NCBI RefSeq assembly: GCF_964275005.1
Contig: NC_092697.1
Span: 14,305,327 to 14,369,326, forward strand
Origin: Diadema setosum
Taxonomy: Eukaryota > Echinodermata > Echinoidea > Diadematoida > Diadematidae
Direction: 5' to 3'
Length of the DNA: 64,000 nucleotides
Shown here: positions 28,737-35,392 of the stretch, in pieces
Numbering within the stretch: position 1 is the first letter of the stretch
Layout of the letters: every line of letters begins with the position of its first letter
Position numbers and translations under genes: made by a program
Notes under the pieces: generated by a model
What the model saw: the letters and a program-made list of their open reading frames with translations, nothing else
What the model was told of the DNA's origin: nothing
The model's database searches: none

Positions 28737-31700
28737 GGCCTATACATATTTTTGAGGGGGTTGTCTTCTGTCCTGTTGTTTGTTTCATTTCATTGCTGTT
28801 GGTATTGCTTGGTTTCAGAAGATTGAATATTCTGGTGCTAGTCAAAAGATAAACTGAAATCGGTATTCGTTGTGTATTTCGATTGCCATCTGAAGATTTC
28901 GTTTGATATTTTTTCAAAATCGTTTGTGTGTGTGTGTGTGTGTGTGTGACATATACCCATCTGATTCTTTGTCGGTCTGGCTGTATGTTCATTCTTTTTC
29001 AAAAAAATGATAGTATCTTTTCCTTTCCTCGCGCTTTGGGCCAACGTATTTAGGTTTATATATCATGCATCCATCCACGTGTCTGGCTATTGCAAACCAT
29101 GCAAACTACTTCAAACAAGAGTTGAGTGGTGGTACACCAATCTCAACCACATGAATGGTTATCATTGTATATACTCAGCAAATTCCGTAATGCAACACAA
29201 TTGCGAAAAACAGGTGACTTCTTTTCCTTCATGCTTGGGTTGTTAGTAATACGCCACTTAGACCCGTTAATCAGGGAGGTCTCTTCCCACCTCTCTGCGT
29301 TAATATACTATCACGCCAATGTCGCTCACGCATCCTTAATTACCTAAACGACAGTGCGTATAGTACAAGTGTGATGACATATGTCTCGATATTGCCGTTT
29401 TAATAGTGGTTTTTCCCAGAAAATGATTATTGCTCCGTTTTCCCTATCAACGTTTTACCTTTCAGCTTCAAGGCTGACCGGGTCGAAGGGATCGAGAAAC
29501 GTGAATGGAGCAAAGCCGCGATCAAATCCTAAAAGTGAGTTTTGTGACTTACATCTCTCTGTCATGTATAGCTATGACTGAAAAGTCATATTAAGAAAAT
29601 TGATGATCTATGAAGTTAAGATATCTGTGTCGTATCGAGTAATACCAGACAGTCTTAAAGGTACATGGTCCCGGTGTTTTAGTCAAATGCGTACGCGGGC
29701 GCACGGCGCAAGTTTCCTGTAGAGACCTACGCTATCGACTCCTCTTTGGCGCTTACGCTGTGGCCCACTTCCCCGAGTCCGAAGAAGTCCGATTCACTGA
29801 AGTCAGTGGTCCGATCACAGTTCGGCTCATGATTCGGTTGAGGGGGATGACAGCTTTAGCAAACTTCTTTTGTGATGTCATAATAACAAGCACATATGCA
29901 CGCACCCTGGCATTACTACAGACTGCGCGATGCGCAGAGAAGACCACGAAGGCAACGTTACTTAGCAAAACCTACGCACTTTACTCTTGATGACAGCTCA
30001 ACTTCGGTTATCTTCGTATCAATGCTAACGGTGATCGGCAGCGGCAGTATCATCAACAGCGCCCTCTACACTACCGGGACTATGCACCTTTAATATGATT
30101 TTGATCTTTATGTGGGGCAACAATGTCCTTCAGTGTAAACTTGGAAGATAATTTATCCAGTTACTCATGTCATCTACAGAGCAGGATAAGATTCATAGGA
30201 TGAATACGAGCTGTCTTCACAAACGAAAATATATAAATGAATCATAGTTACTTCGGGGCGGAAATGACGTGTGATGAGAAAGTAAGAGATAAATGGCAGA
30301 GATAATAGGTTCAGGAAAAAACAAAGTATATATACATAATATCAGGGCTCGACATTAGCGTTGGCCAGGGACTACTAAAAATTTATGTCGGGCCAACAAA
30401 CTTTCAAAGAGCATATCTTTTGCCGTGGCCCAATTTTTTTTTTTAATTTTTTTTTTTATTTATTTTTTTTTTTTTGGGGGGGGGGGGGTCAGGCTAATAA
30501 GATTCATACTAAATTGCTGTTTTTCTTTTTCCTTTGAGTCACTTCTTTTTCGGGTCACCAACATTTGAATTTAATTATTTTATTCTCCAGAACGGGCCAC
30601 CAGCGCAATAATAATGATAATAATAATAATAATGTTGAGCAATGTTATATATAACATATACCCACAAAATGACACCAATATCTGTGCAATTCCAATTTGT
30701 GTCATTCGCAGGTGATCTATCGTCCAACGGGAAACTACCTCGTGACTCGGAGAGCAACGATGCCGACTATCACTCGCAGCTTGACCGAGCTGTTGAGGTC
30801 ATCGGTGAGGCGAACTCAACGATCAGGAGGATGGAAGACCGCGTGAAGACACTGGAGACAGAGAAAGGCGACTGGGAGTCAAAGATGAAGGTGGCGCTCC
30901 GTGAATCCTACAGCTTGAGGACGGAACTGGACACCTTGCGGAAGGAGAAGCAGGCCAAGCACGATATGGACCTGAAGGCAAAGCGCGCCCAAGAGCGACA
31001 GCTGAAGAACCTGCAGGAAGAGATTGAGAGCAAGGAATCCCTGATGGCCGACAGGGAGATCGAGCTGCGACGAAGGGAGCTCGAAGTCGACCAGAGCATC
31101 ATGAAGGTGAGGAAGCAGCAGAATGACGTGGAGAAACAGCTGATCGAGGTTCTGGAGAAGGAAAAGGCCTTCGAGGGCCAATTGCACGACCAATCTCGGA
31201 AGGACGAGGAGCTGAAGCGGCGAGACCGGGCCCTCACCGTCCGTGAATCCGTCATCGCCGACAAGGAGGATGTGTTGGTGAAGAACATCGAAGACGTCAA
31301 GATGAAAGAAGTCTCTCAGAAGAAGACACAAGGCGACCTGCAGAAAAAACGTGACAGTCTTGACGACATGAAGCGAAAGAACGAAGAGGTCGCTCTGAAG
31401 CTTGCTGACAGGAAGAAGGCACTGGACTCGAAGGAAAAGGAACTAGAAATCACGCTGATCGCACTGAAAAGGGACGAGGCGGACCTGTTAGAAAAGGAGG
31501 AAAGACTAGACCTCCTTGAGGAACAGTTGCAACTAAGGCAGAGTGATATACGAGAGAAGGAAATAGAGTTGGATAGGAAAGTCCGGGATGCCGATGCCTT
31601 TGCAAGGGAGAAGCGGGAGTTTGCACTTGAGAAGCAAAAGTGGTCGGCAGAAGCAGCCAGGATTCGCAATGAGTTGGATATCGAACGGAAGACCCTGAGG

Positions 31701-33356
31701 GAAAGGGAGCTTCAGCTGAAAACCAAGGAGCGAGAGTTTCAAATTAGAGAAAAGGAGTGGCGATCTGTTAAGTCTGCTCTAGACAAGCACCTTTATGACC
31801 AGGAGAAACTTGAGCGATCGATTAAAGCCATCGAAATGGAGCAGCACCGAATAGAGATGGAACAGAATGAAAGGCAGAGTGCAATAGAGAAAGAAAGAGA
31901 AGAGAAAGATCAGCACGACAAGTTGATGTCATCGCTCAACGCCAAGGAACAGCAAATGATCAAGAGGATCAACGAAATTCAGAGTAAGGAGAGGAATATC
32001 AAATCAAGGGAGAGGAGACTGAAGGATGATGAGACCAATATAAGGAAACGTGAACAGCAGCTGAAAATGAGAGAAGAACAACGGTCAAAAGACGGGGAAC
32101 AGGATATGTCTCTAGAAGACATATCGGAGACACAGACACCTTCATTCAGGCAACCAAGAAAACCATTTTTTCACACCCCTCTTGACCAACGCTCAACACC
32201 AGAGAGTGGGTTCTCTGACGGACATTCTGGCGAGTACAGAATCCTTCAGAGAGGTATTACTAGCGCGCATCATCGGAACCAGGCGTTCACCATCAAGGCA
32301 GGCAGTGTTCGCACTGTAAGTGAGATGAAGTCGCTCTTGATGCAGAAAGAAGGAATACCAGTTGCTTGGCAACAGTATTGCTTCAACGGTAAAGCGTTAT
32401 CGGACACATCCGCCGTGCCTCCGCCAGAAACCCTCGCCAACGGGATTTTAGACCTCAAGTTGGCTATCCCTCAAGGTAACCTCACCCTCGTCGTCAGGAT
32501 GAACAGCGCCATCTCGCGTAAAATCGAGTTTGATGACGCCGAAACGATTGCAGCCGCCAAGACAAGGATCTACAAATCGGAGGGTATCCCGCCCCATCAA
32601 CAGAATCTCTTCTACGGAGAGATGGAGCTGATGGACAAATTCCATCTGCGTGACTACAACGTCCAGGTGGGTTCGGAACTCTTCCTGAGGTTACGCTACG
32701 ACGTCTTCGTGGTCATTTCACATGACCGGCTCCTGGAGATGACCGTTGAGGACCTTGACACAGTGGGTTCCCTTAAGGCCATGATATTCGAAGAGACTCA
32801 CATACCTGTGGACCATCAGGTCGTAGCCTACGGTGCCACCACCATGAACAACCATCGTCCATTGGCACACTACCGCATCACCGAGGGATCTAGAATCTTC
32901 GTTGCCTACGTCATCCCCATCGTCATGGAGCCGCCGATGAAGGAGACTTTCACGGTCACCATCAATCTTCAGACGGATGGCAAGACGATCAAACGAATGA
33001 TCGGCAAGTTCCGGGAGTTCCATCCGCCGCAGATGAACCTGGTGCATCATGGCAGGCTCCTGGACGACAACGTGCCCATAGTCGAGCAGGTTGTACATGG
33101 TGGCACAATCCAGCTCTATCGCCGCAACATACTGGTACTCGACGCGAGCGGCACGCTCCTGCTCGACGATGTGCAGCCATGGCACTACGTAGCCAAGATC
33201 AAGGAGATCATCTCTCGGAAGACGGGGCTCCAGACCCGACATCTGCATCTGATGCACGGCGACGTGGAGCTCAAGACCGTCAACAGGGCGGTCAAGTACT
33301 TCGGCGTTAAGCGAGCCGACGTGCTCGTCCTGAGGACGGAAGCTAAGGTGTTGTAG
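161..33356 (+). CDS. Tandem-CARD, coiled-coil, five-ubiquitin-like-domain scaffold protein (complete, 4 exons, 1,124 aa)
   Basis: Join of 161-485, 26915-27250, 29466-29534 and 30712-33356. All three introns are phase 1 with GT/AG ends and the sum is 3,375 nt, giving 1,124 residues and a TAG stop. Visible order: CARD-like domain 1 (about 2-95), CARD-like domain 2 (about 112-215), short linker, long charged coiled coil (about 262-706), a Pro/Ser/Thr linker, then five consecutive ubiquitin-like (Ubl) folds at about 766-828, 833-906, 906-980, 987-1048 and 1049-1124. CARDs nucleate homotypic death-fold filaments upstream of NF-kB or caspases, and CARD plus coiled coil recalls CARD9/CARMA adaptors; the poly-Ubl tail is not part of those. 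No signal peptide, membrane segment or catalytic domain is seen, so a cytosolic scaffold is inferred. I know no named gene of this order. The domain calls are by eye; the exon chain is well supported by phase. Confidence 0.8.
486..3000. other. Start of the 26.4-kb intron 1: mostly unique AT-rich DNA
   Basis: No gene is seen. It contains a mixed T/G homopolymer run at about 743-780, a (CT)n tract at about 2122-2143 and a (TTTG)n run at about 2945-2975. Short open frames here have no coding character. Confidence 0.5.
2985..3415. repeat. Degenerate GAGCTCGTGGGC motif array with inverted symmetry
   Basis: On the right half the motif CTCGTGGGCTGTATGA and close variants repeat about every 16-17 bases between 3302 and 3395. 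On the left half the complement (CCCACAAGTTCGACACC, GGCCCACGAG, AAGAGCTCGACAC) occurs in the opposite sense. This looks like an old non-autonomous DNA element with reiterated subterminal motifs; its exact ends are unclear. Confidence 0.45.
3965..5300. repeat. 45-bp polypyrimidine minisatellite (about 1.3 kb)
   Basis: The + strand is almost pure C/T with A only in CATC/CAG positions. The unit is about 45 bases, alternating blocks like TCCTCCTCTTTCTCATCC, TCATCCTCTTCTTCC and TCTTCCAGCTCC, with units shortened by 3-6 bases. Long open frames on both strands (Ser/Pro-Leu on +, Glu/Asp/Lys/Arg on -) are by-products of the repeat, as no splice or start context supports a gene. A segment containing 4122-4300 recurs at 4905-5080, so higher-order duplication occurred. 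Confidence 0.85.
5331..6590. other. Intron 1, unique AT-rich sequence
   Basis: No gene, structural RNA or transposon end is seen. Confidence 0.4.
6592..6671. repeat. (TA)n/(TG)n compound microsatellite
   Basis: About 50 bases of TA followed by about 28 bases of TG. Confidence 0.95.
6687..7067. mobile_element. mariner/Tc1-type MITE, 381 bp
   Basis: The ends are imperfect inverted repeats: left CACAGTATGTCAAAAAAATT, right (complement) CACCATGCGTCCCAAAAAAA, both continuing TTACAA. A TA target duplication flanks each side (6685-6686, 7068-7069). It has no transposase ORF. Confidence 0.75.
7398..7501 (+). other. GC-rich island, possible alternative terminal exon
   Basis: A compact GC-rich stretch in AT-rich intron follows an AG (AATTTCAG) at 7397. 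Read in the phase that exon 1 would supply, it stays open for 33 codons and stops at TAA 7499-7501. An AATAAA (7496-7501) overlaps this stop. It could be an alternative last exon making a single-CARD short product, or chance. The acceptor tract is weak. Confidence 0.2.
7845..8080 (-). mobile_element. 3' end fragment of a non-LTR retrotransposon
   Basis: A (TTCAAG)n run at about 7845-7870 adjoins TTTATTTCCAATCAAAG and A/T-rich sequence. This is the layout of a CR1/L2-like 3' UTR ending in a short tandem tail, in - orientation. The inner boundary is uncertain. Confidence 0.4.
8549..9750 (+). mobile_element. DNA transposon, IS630/Tc1-like derivative with reiterated subterminal motifs
   Basis: Terminal inverted repeats are nearly perfect over about 35 bases (left TATAGGTTTTCCCGGCCAAT, right its complement). 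About 300 bases inside each end are filled with variants of TTCATTCAAATTCGC, in opposite senses at the two ends. A TA target duplication is plausible. The centre contains the start of a transposase-like frame (9073). The interior is largely lost, so it is non-autonomous. Confidence 0.75.
9073..9201 (+). pseudogene. Transposase N-terminal remnant (42 codons)
   Basis: Encodes MAARVRYRRISQENRERI followed by IEAFEGNNLD and a short unrelated tail to TAA. The 'R.RISQE.RERI..AFEG' start resembles the helix-turn-helix N terminus of IS630/Tc1-like transposases of invertebrates. The rest of the gene, including any DDE domain, is absent. Confidence 0.5.
9751..11448. other. Intron 1, no gene seen
   Basis: AT-rich unique sequence with a short CA-rich run near 10204 and a (GAATT)n pentamer repeat at about 10857-10892. 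Confidence 0.4.
11449..12100. repeat. Cluster of microsatellites: (GA)n, (GT)n, (CT)n, (TA)n
   Basis: GA/G-run at 11449-11500, GT at about 11507-11545, CT at about 11690-11717, and TA/CA tracts at about 11720-11755, 11855-11880 and 11995-12095. A short direct repeat (CTACTTTTCTAG) occurs at 11883 and 11980. Confidence 0.85.
12980..13266. mobile_element. Hairpin MITE (family H), interrupted by a LINE end
   Basis: The left arm GGGCCCGTTTCATAAAACTT and right arm AACAAGTTTCATGAAATGG are inverted. The interior matches the copy at 35588 once the insert at 13027-13161 is ignored, sharing CTACTGAAATCCTTGCATCT and GCTGAGAGCAAATTTGTCA. Confidence 0.7.
13027..13161 (-). mobile_element. 135-bp LINE 3' fragment nested in the MITE
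   Basis: Flanked by a 7-bp target duplication ATAGTTG (13020-13026, 13162-13168). The sequence TTTATTGATCATCAAAC...GCAGCCGAATGGCTGAATTG looks like a CR1-like 3' UTR. Confidence 0.65.
13399..13824 (+). mobile_element. tRNA-derived SINE
   Basis: The first ~75 bases look tRNA-like, with an A-box-like TAGTTTGACTCAGACGG and a B box GGATTCGATTCC (13454-13465). A ~300-bp body follows, including GCACGTGAAAGATCCCGC, which resembles a conserved core found in many animal SINEs. The tail is (ACAA)n at about 13787-13824. A 90-codon open frame across it is not a gene. Confidence 0.65.
13825..14977. other. Intron 1, no gene seen
   Basis: AT-rich sequence with a (GA)n/G-run block at about 14418-14505. Confidence 0.4.
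14980..15445 (-). mobile_element. Truncated 3' UTR copy of the LINE at 16.1-19.6 kb
   Basis: Closely matches 16106-16572 base for base with scattered changes and small indels: it begins TTTGTTTGTTTGATAGATAC, shares GCAGAGGGCCGCCATTGTAA and ends at GGGAACGATATGCGATGT. The match stops about 40 bases short of the LINE stop codon, so this is a 5'-truncated insertion or a non-autonomous element using the same 3' end. Confidence 0.75.
16106..19620 (-). mobile_element. CR1/L2-group LINE, antisense in intron 1
   Basis: Consists of a full ORF2 (16613-19582) and a ~500-bp 3' UTR (16106-16612) ending in a CAAA-type tail. The 5' boundary is not visible; no ORF1 was recognised upstream to about 20.3 kb. 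The open ORF points to recent insertion. Confidence 0.85.
16613..19582 (-). CDS. LINE ORF2: APE endonuclease and reverse transcriptase, 989 aa
   Basis: One uninterrupted frame. An apurinic-type endonuclease occupies residues about 38-255: HFNSRSLN (N47), TETW (E77), GDYN (D183, N185) and SDISDHLP (D246, H247). The reverse transcriptase spans about 490-770: NYRPISLLP, NQFGFRKGFSTDYA, the first catalytic Asp in FMDLSKAFD (D624), VPQGSILGPLLF, and FADD (711-714). The C terminus has the conserved CR1/jockey-type segment with Y..I.WG and a basic helix; no RNase H domain is seen. All key catalytic residues are present, so the protein looks functional. The group assignment (CR1/L2 rather than another jockey clade) is from motif style only. 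Confidence 0.93.
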   Translation of the reverse strand: MDSDFGIDDQQLVNHTSQYFTINEFNSQFFVNKANQICANFSLIHFNSRSLNRNFELFELFLNSLNDFPFSVIGITETWLHSNSPDLFGIDNYNFIRNDRKHGIGGGVAMYVNNQIKFRIRTDLHIQGAESLFIEILNDNEKNIIVGTIYRPPQNDIQSFFDNFDQCANEILGERKSIFLMGDYNIDLLQPTHFHDILLSNSLHPHINKPTRINNNTHSKTLIDNILSNVITETCTNGILYSDISDHLPIFMIKDKSVTTPIRRQPKQYLKMYRNETPQSIDSLNQDLFEEQWDDVFELQDVDSSYEIFLQKLLDYYDKHIPLTTKRNGRKRARQPWITQGLIHAILTRNRLYKISLRKPTPENVKRYKTYRNKLTTLIRVSRKSYISNKLESNKDDKSALWRTVNEILKKKPMECPDSITHNDNVITNPDQIANIFNNFFVNVGPSLAASIPINDIKNYKEYLSENNQNSLFFTPINESEIIDIVRLLKCSKSCGPDNLRVNLLKKIIYPLAAPLTHIFNLSLLNGKFPDSFKIAKVIPIYKRENPLMVKNYRPISLLPVLSKILEKVVYKRLYSFMIGNDILNTNQFGFRKGFSTDYAIIKSVDNIIDALSKKEHIIGVFMDLSKAFDTIDHDILLGKLQNYGVRGITLSWFRSYLSHRKQYVAFKSSHSLYSNVSCGVPQGSILGPLLFLIYINDITNCSPRLNFILFADDTNVFYSHKDIATLIDTLNMELGNISKWFRSNKLSLNIDKTCFIYFHTLQSQPTLPKSIYIDGINIAEKHSTKFLGVTLDSNLTWNTHAQNITTAISKTTGVLRRIKYLINDQTLIMLYNTLFLPYVMYCNIVWGNCSKSKLNTIFILQKKALRICTHSNFLAHTDPIFHRLKTLKAHDIHIYLTAIFMYKHTRNLLPFFHNALVTNDHIHSYPTRRSHDFHLTNPKLLLAQKSIRHHGPDTWNTLPEELKQCASLFSFKANLKKHILLQYTSNTN
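19621..20357. other. Intron 1 between LINE and duplication, no gene seen
   Basis: May include the LINE 5' UTR. It has a G-run at about 19987 and AG-rich sequence around 20040-20110. Confidence 0.35.
20358..21042. repeat. Direct duplication, copy 1
   Basis: Matches 21728-22412 nearly throughout, sharing AGTGATACATCGACTTCAGT, AACACTTTGTTGGATGCGA and a 3' end GCAATAAAGAAAAATGAATA. Differences are few: single bases, the length of a T-run, and one 5-base insertion. Confidence 0.9.
21680..21726. repeat. Extra fragment of the duplication unit
   Basis: CAGGTCGTGCGTCGACCTCG...TTGTACAAACAGAT repeats the inner segment found at about 20488 and 21857, just before copy 2 begins. Confidence 0.7.
21728..22412. 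repeat. Direct duplication, copy 2
   Basis: Second copy, 1,370 bases after the first, in the same orientation. Confidence 0.9.
22413..23660. other. Intron 1, no gene seen
   Basis: Contains a (CA)n tract at about 22724-22750; otherwise unique AT-rich DNA. Confidence 0.4.
23664..23922. mobile_element. Palindromic element built of TTCGTTATTCCGAA motifs
   Basis: The ends are inverted (left TTCGTTATTCCGAAGG, right CCTTCGGAATAACGA). The body is at least eight variants of GTTCGTTAATCCGAA, itself near-palindromic. It is probably a non-autonomous DNA transposon. Confidence 0.65.
23925..25735. other. Intron 1, no gene seen
   Basis: Unique AT-rich sequence. Confidence 0.35.
25736..25772. repeat. (GA)n microsatellite
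   Basis: About 30 bases of pure GA. Confidence 0.95.
25900..26152. mobile_element. Partial TTAA-type MITE related to 45322-46077
   Basis: Shares the diverged blocks TTCCTCTTAGA...TATGTTCTTT and ...ATGGTTTCTAATAA with the larger copy. It has the same right end (CCATCTCAATCGACACCATA then CCATCCC) followed by TTAA. The left end is not found. Confidence 0.5.
26915..27250 (+). CDS. Exon 2 of the CARD/Ubl gene: second CARD-like domain
   Basis: The acceptor is CCTCCGACAG|CAACC and the donor ATATGG|GTGAGA. Phase 1 at both ends fits exons 1 and 3. The 112-residue product has a CARD pattern: WVEHVIPILRPPLDLT, STAQRVADEKTRQGRAEVF, HDWLVRRISAHGHIAFFALL, DALQITYPHVAEEYW. The 'G..AF.ALLDAL...YPHVAE' segment is the most recognisable. 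It shares little identity with the exon 1 domain, so the duplication, if it was one, is old. A CARD next to a CARD is seen in a few adaptors such as NOD2. Confidence 0.8.
27251..29465. other. Intron 2 of the CARD/Ubl gene
   Basis: Apart from the hAT-like MITE at 27791 it has a (TA)n tract at about 28684-28732 and (GT)n at about 28923-28948. Confidence 0.5.
27791..27941. mobile_element. Short hAT-like MITE, 151 bp
   Basis: Inverted ends CAGGGGCCGCGGAA and TTCCGCGGCCCCTG around G- and C-runs. The 8-bp flanks do not match clearly. Confidence 0.6.
29466..29534 (+). CDS. Exon 3 of the CARD/Ubl gene: short basic linker
   Basis: Sixty-nine bases between a pyrimidine-rich acceptor (TTTACCTTTCAG) and a consensus donor (AAAA|GTGAGT). 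It is phase 1 at both ends, so it could be skipped without breaking the frame. It encodes about 23 residues rich in Ser, Gly, Arg, Lys and Asn (ASRLTGSKGS...KPRSNPK), a flexible linker between the CARDs and the coiled coil. Its call rests on splice sites, phase and GC content only. Confidence 0.65.
29659..30089. mobile_element. TTAA-flanked MITE, 431 bp
   Basis: Left AGGTACATGGTCCCGG, right complement AGGTGCATAGTCCCGG, flanked by TTAA at 29655-29658 and 30090-30093. TTAA duplication is typical of piggyBac and Kolobok. It lies in intron 3. Confidence 0.75.
30345..30600. mobile_element. hAT MITE fragment
   Basis: Begins CAGGGCTCGACATTAGCG like the element at 53181 and shares GGCCAACAAAC and GGGCCACCAGCG blocks; a T-run and G-run sit inside. 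The right end is eroded. It ends about 110 bases before exon 4. Confidence 0.5.
30712..33356 (+). CDS. Exon 4 of the CARD/Ubl gene: coiled coil plus five ubiquitin-like domains
   Basis: A 2,645-base terminal exon after the acceptor GTCATTCGCAG. Residues about 262-706 are Glu/Lys/Arg/Leu-rich with heptad-like spacing (e.g. RRMEDRVKTLETEKG, KERELQIREKEW-type stretches), a long coiled coil. Residues about 710-765 are a polar linker. Then come five Ubl folds; the second is clearest, with EGIPPHQQNLFYGEMEL and LRDYNVQVGSELFLRLR closely tracking ubiquitin's EGIPPDQQ...LSDYNIQ...LHLVLRLR. None ends in the Gly-Gly needed for conjugation or cleavage. The stop is TAG at 33354-33356. All these domains share one exon although the CARD part is split over separate exons. 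Confidence 0.85.
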
Positions 33357-34268
33357 AAGATGAAGTATGAAAATGAACTGGGTTACAGGAGCTGTGGGGT
33401 CTTTTCTCATTTGATTTGTTGAGAGGCTCACTGCTTACTTGTTATCATTTCCCCTTGGAGAAACGGGTCTCTGTCTATAAATGGAAAATCAACTGAAAGT
33501 TTGTTGGATCATTGGTTCAATGAAAAAGGTATCGTTTTACAATGCGTTCGTTGTCTCACCCACATTAGAATAATTTCGCAGTTGAGTCAGCGAACAATCT
33601 GGGCAAACTTCAACAAAGTTTCAGATTAAACCATCAAGATCCGATGTTAAACACCAACTGCAGAAAATGGTCTTCACTCAACCCGAAAGTTGCATTTACG
33701 TATCGCTGAATCAGATTCGTAGCGTTCAGGAGGTCATGACATCACTTTCGCTCTGTTCGGGTGTCACTAAGAAGATATAGGCAAATGCTCTAAAAAAAAA
33801 TGAACAATATTACAAAACAGTTACTGTTATCAACGTGAGCAACGAGTTAAGCTTTGTTTACGACTTTTTCTTGACGTCTAGTACTCACGTGTATCTAATC
33901 AGTCATTCTCCTTCTGGTTTGTTAGTTCATGTTCTGTGTTTTCTTCTTGCCAAGTCAAAGATCAAATTCGATCAAATATTTCAAACCGAGTGTCTTTATT
34001 TTTATACTTAATGCAAATACCTGTTGTCTTTCTGAAATCATTTGGCAATATATTTTCTACGCAGGAAAACTGTGCAGTATCTCGAAATATTTGCGAAGTT
34101 GTAGGCAATATTTGTTATTCGTGTGTTTTTCGTACAGTCACGTTATGATAAGTTTCGACGTCTAAAAATGAATTGCGAACAAAATTACTGTACGTGTATT
34201 TGAAAAGTATAAACGGACTATGCAACACTCCTACTAACATGATGCATGAAATCTAGTTTTGCAATAAA
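33357..34268 (+). other. Probable 3' UTR of the CARD/Ubl gene with poly(A) signals
   Basis: Sequence after the stop turns AT-rich at once. The first hexamers are ATTAAA at 33625-33630 and AATAAA at 34263-34268; either could set the transcript end. No coding signal is seen. Confidence 0.4.
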
Positions 34269-34833
34269 TGTTGATCGGGGCAGAGTTCAGTGTTATTCCA
34301 TCCTTTTTGTGAATAGTGATGTAAAAGTTTCCGAGAAATAGGAATATCGGAGAGTAAACAGAACAAGGGGGCCTATAATGCCAGTCTTGCGCGCCCTTAT
34401 CGCTTTTATCATCATTTCGTTGGATTCTTTTCTTTTTTTTTGTCTTCAATGTCACAATTCAAATTCAAACATACGAAAAATATACTTGAACAAAACACGA
34501 TCCCTCCATTGTAAATGTTGCTGTGCAGGTAGTCATGAAATCTGTATTAATCTTGTAACTAAGGCAATGTAAAATGAATGATACATTGTGTTAAACAAGC
34601 GGTCTTTTTGATATAGAAATATGATTTTATCTGATAAAACCGTTGAAATTTGATTGAGTTGTACAGGATAAGCCAGTTCATAGTTCGCTCACTTTTTTTT
34701 TTCTTCTTCTTCTTCAATTGGTGAGGCAATCTTTTTCAGAGTGACATAATGCATAAGCTTGCTGAACGTAACTACAACGGAATCCATCAGTACAGTGAAT
34801 CAAATTCAAACAGAGAATGACCTTGCGTAGACC
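34269..34833. other. Intergenic, no gene seen
   Basis: AT-rich unique sequence between the convergent genes. Confidence 0.35.
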
Positions 34834-35006
34834 GGGGGGGGGGGGGGGGGGGGGGGCATTTCATGAAGCATTTTGTCAGATATTTTTTTACTGACAAACT
34901 GTTTTAAGGTACTGAATTCCTTGCGTCTGACTGGCTGAGGGCAAATTTGACACCAAAAAAAAAAAAAAAAAAAAAAATCTGACAAAATGCTTCATGAAAT
35001 GCCCCC
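34834..35006. mobile_element. Hairpin MITE (family H) with 23-G and 23-A runs
   Basis: Arms GCATTTCATGAAGCATTTTG and its complement (right end at 35006) are perfect over about 25 bases. The interior GCGTCTGACTGGCTGAGGGC matches the other family H copies. It has a 23-base G-run at 34834-34856 and a 23-base A-run at 34955-34977. Confidence 0.75.
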
Positions 35007-35392
35007 AGGTGACCACAATGGTCCGTCTCATAACATTTGGGGTGGCATCAGTTTCACTATTTTGCATTGAATGTACTGAACTGACAATCTTTTTCTATCA
35101 TTCAATGTCGGCGTTTGCTAAATATCGGGCTTGCATTCTGGTGGATGTGTTGGCAAGTGTCATTTTTAAGAATTACATGAACAACGATTTATATCAAAGG
35201 TGCTTATCTTTTGAATTTAAATACCAATATGTCTGTTGGTACAAATGTGCAAAGTGTTACTCTGAACTGGCTTATTGAGTACTTTCCCCTTTTCTTATTC
35301 TCTGTGTTGGTTTCACATTGATCATCGAGAAGACGTCACAACACTAACTTATCAGAAAGATGTGCGTTTACAATCTGACAGGACTCGTAATA

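Noticed and set aside
30879-31669. Long minus-strand Leu/Ser-rich frames
   Set aside because: They are antisense shadows of the coiled-coil exon on the + strand.
32718-33431. 237-codon minus-strand frame
   Set aside because: Antisense shadow of the Ubl exon; no domain is recognised.
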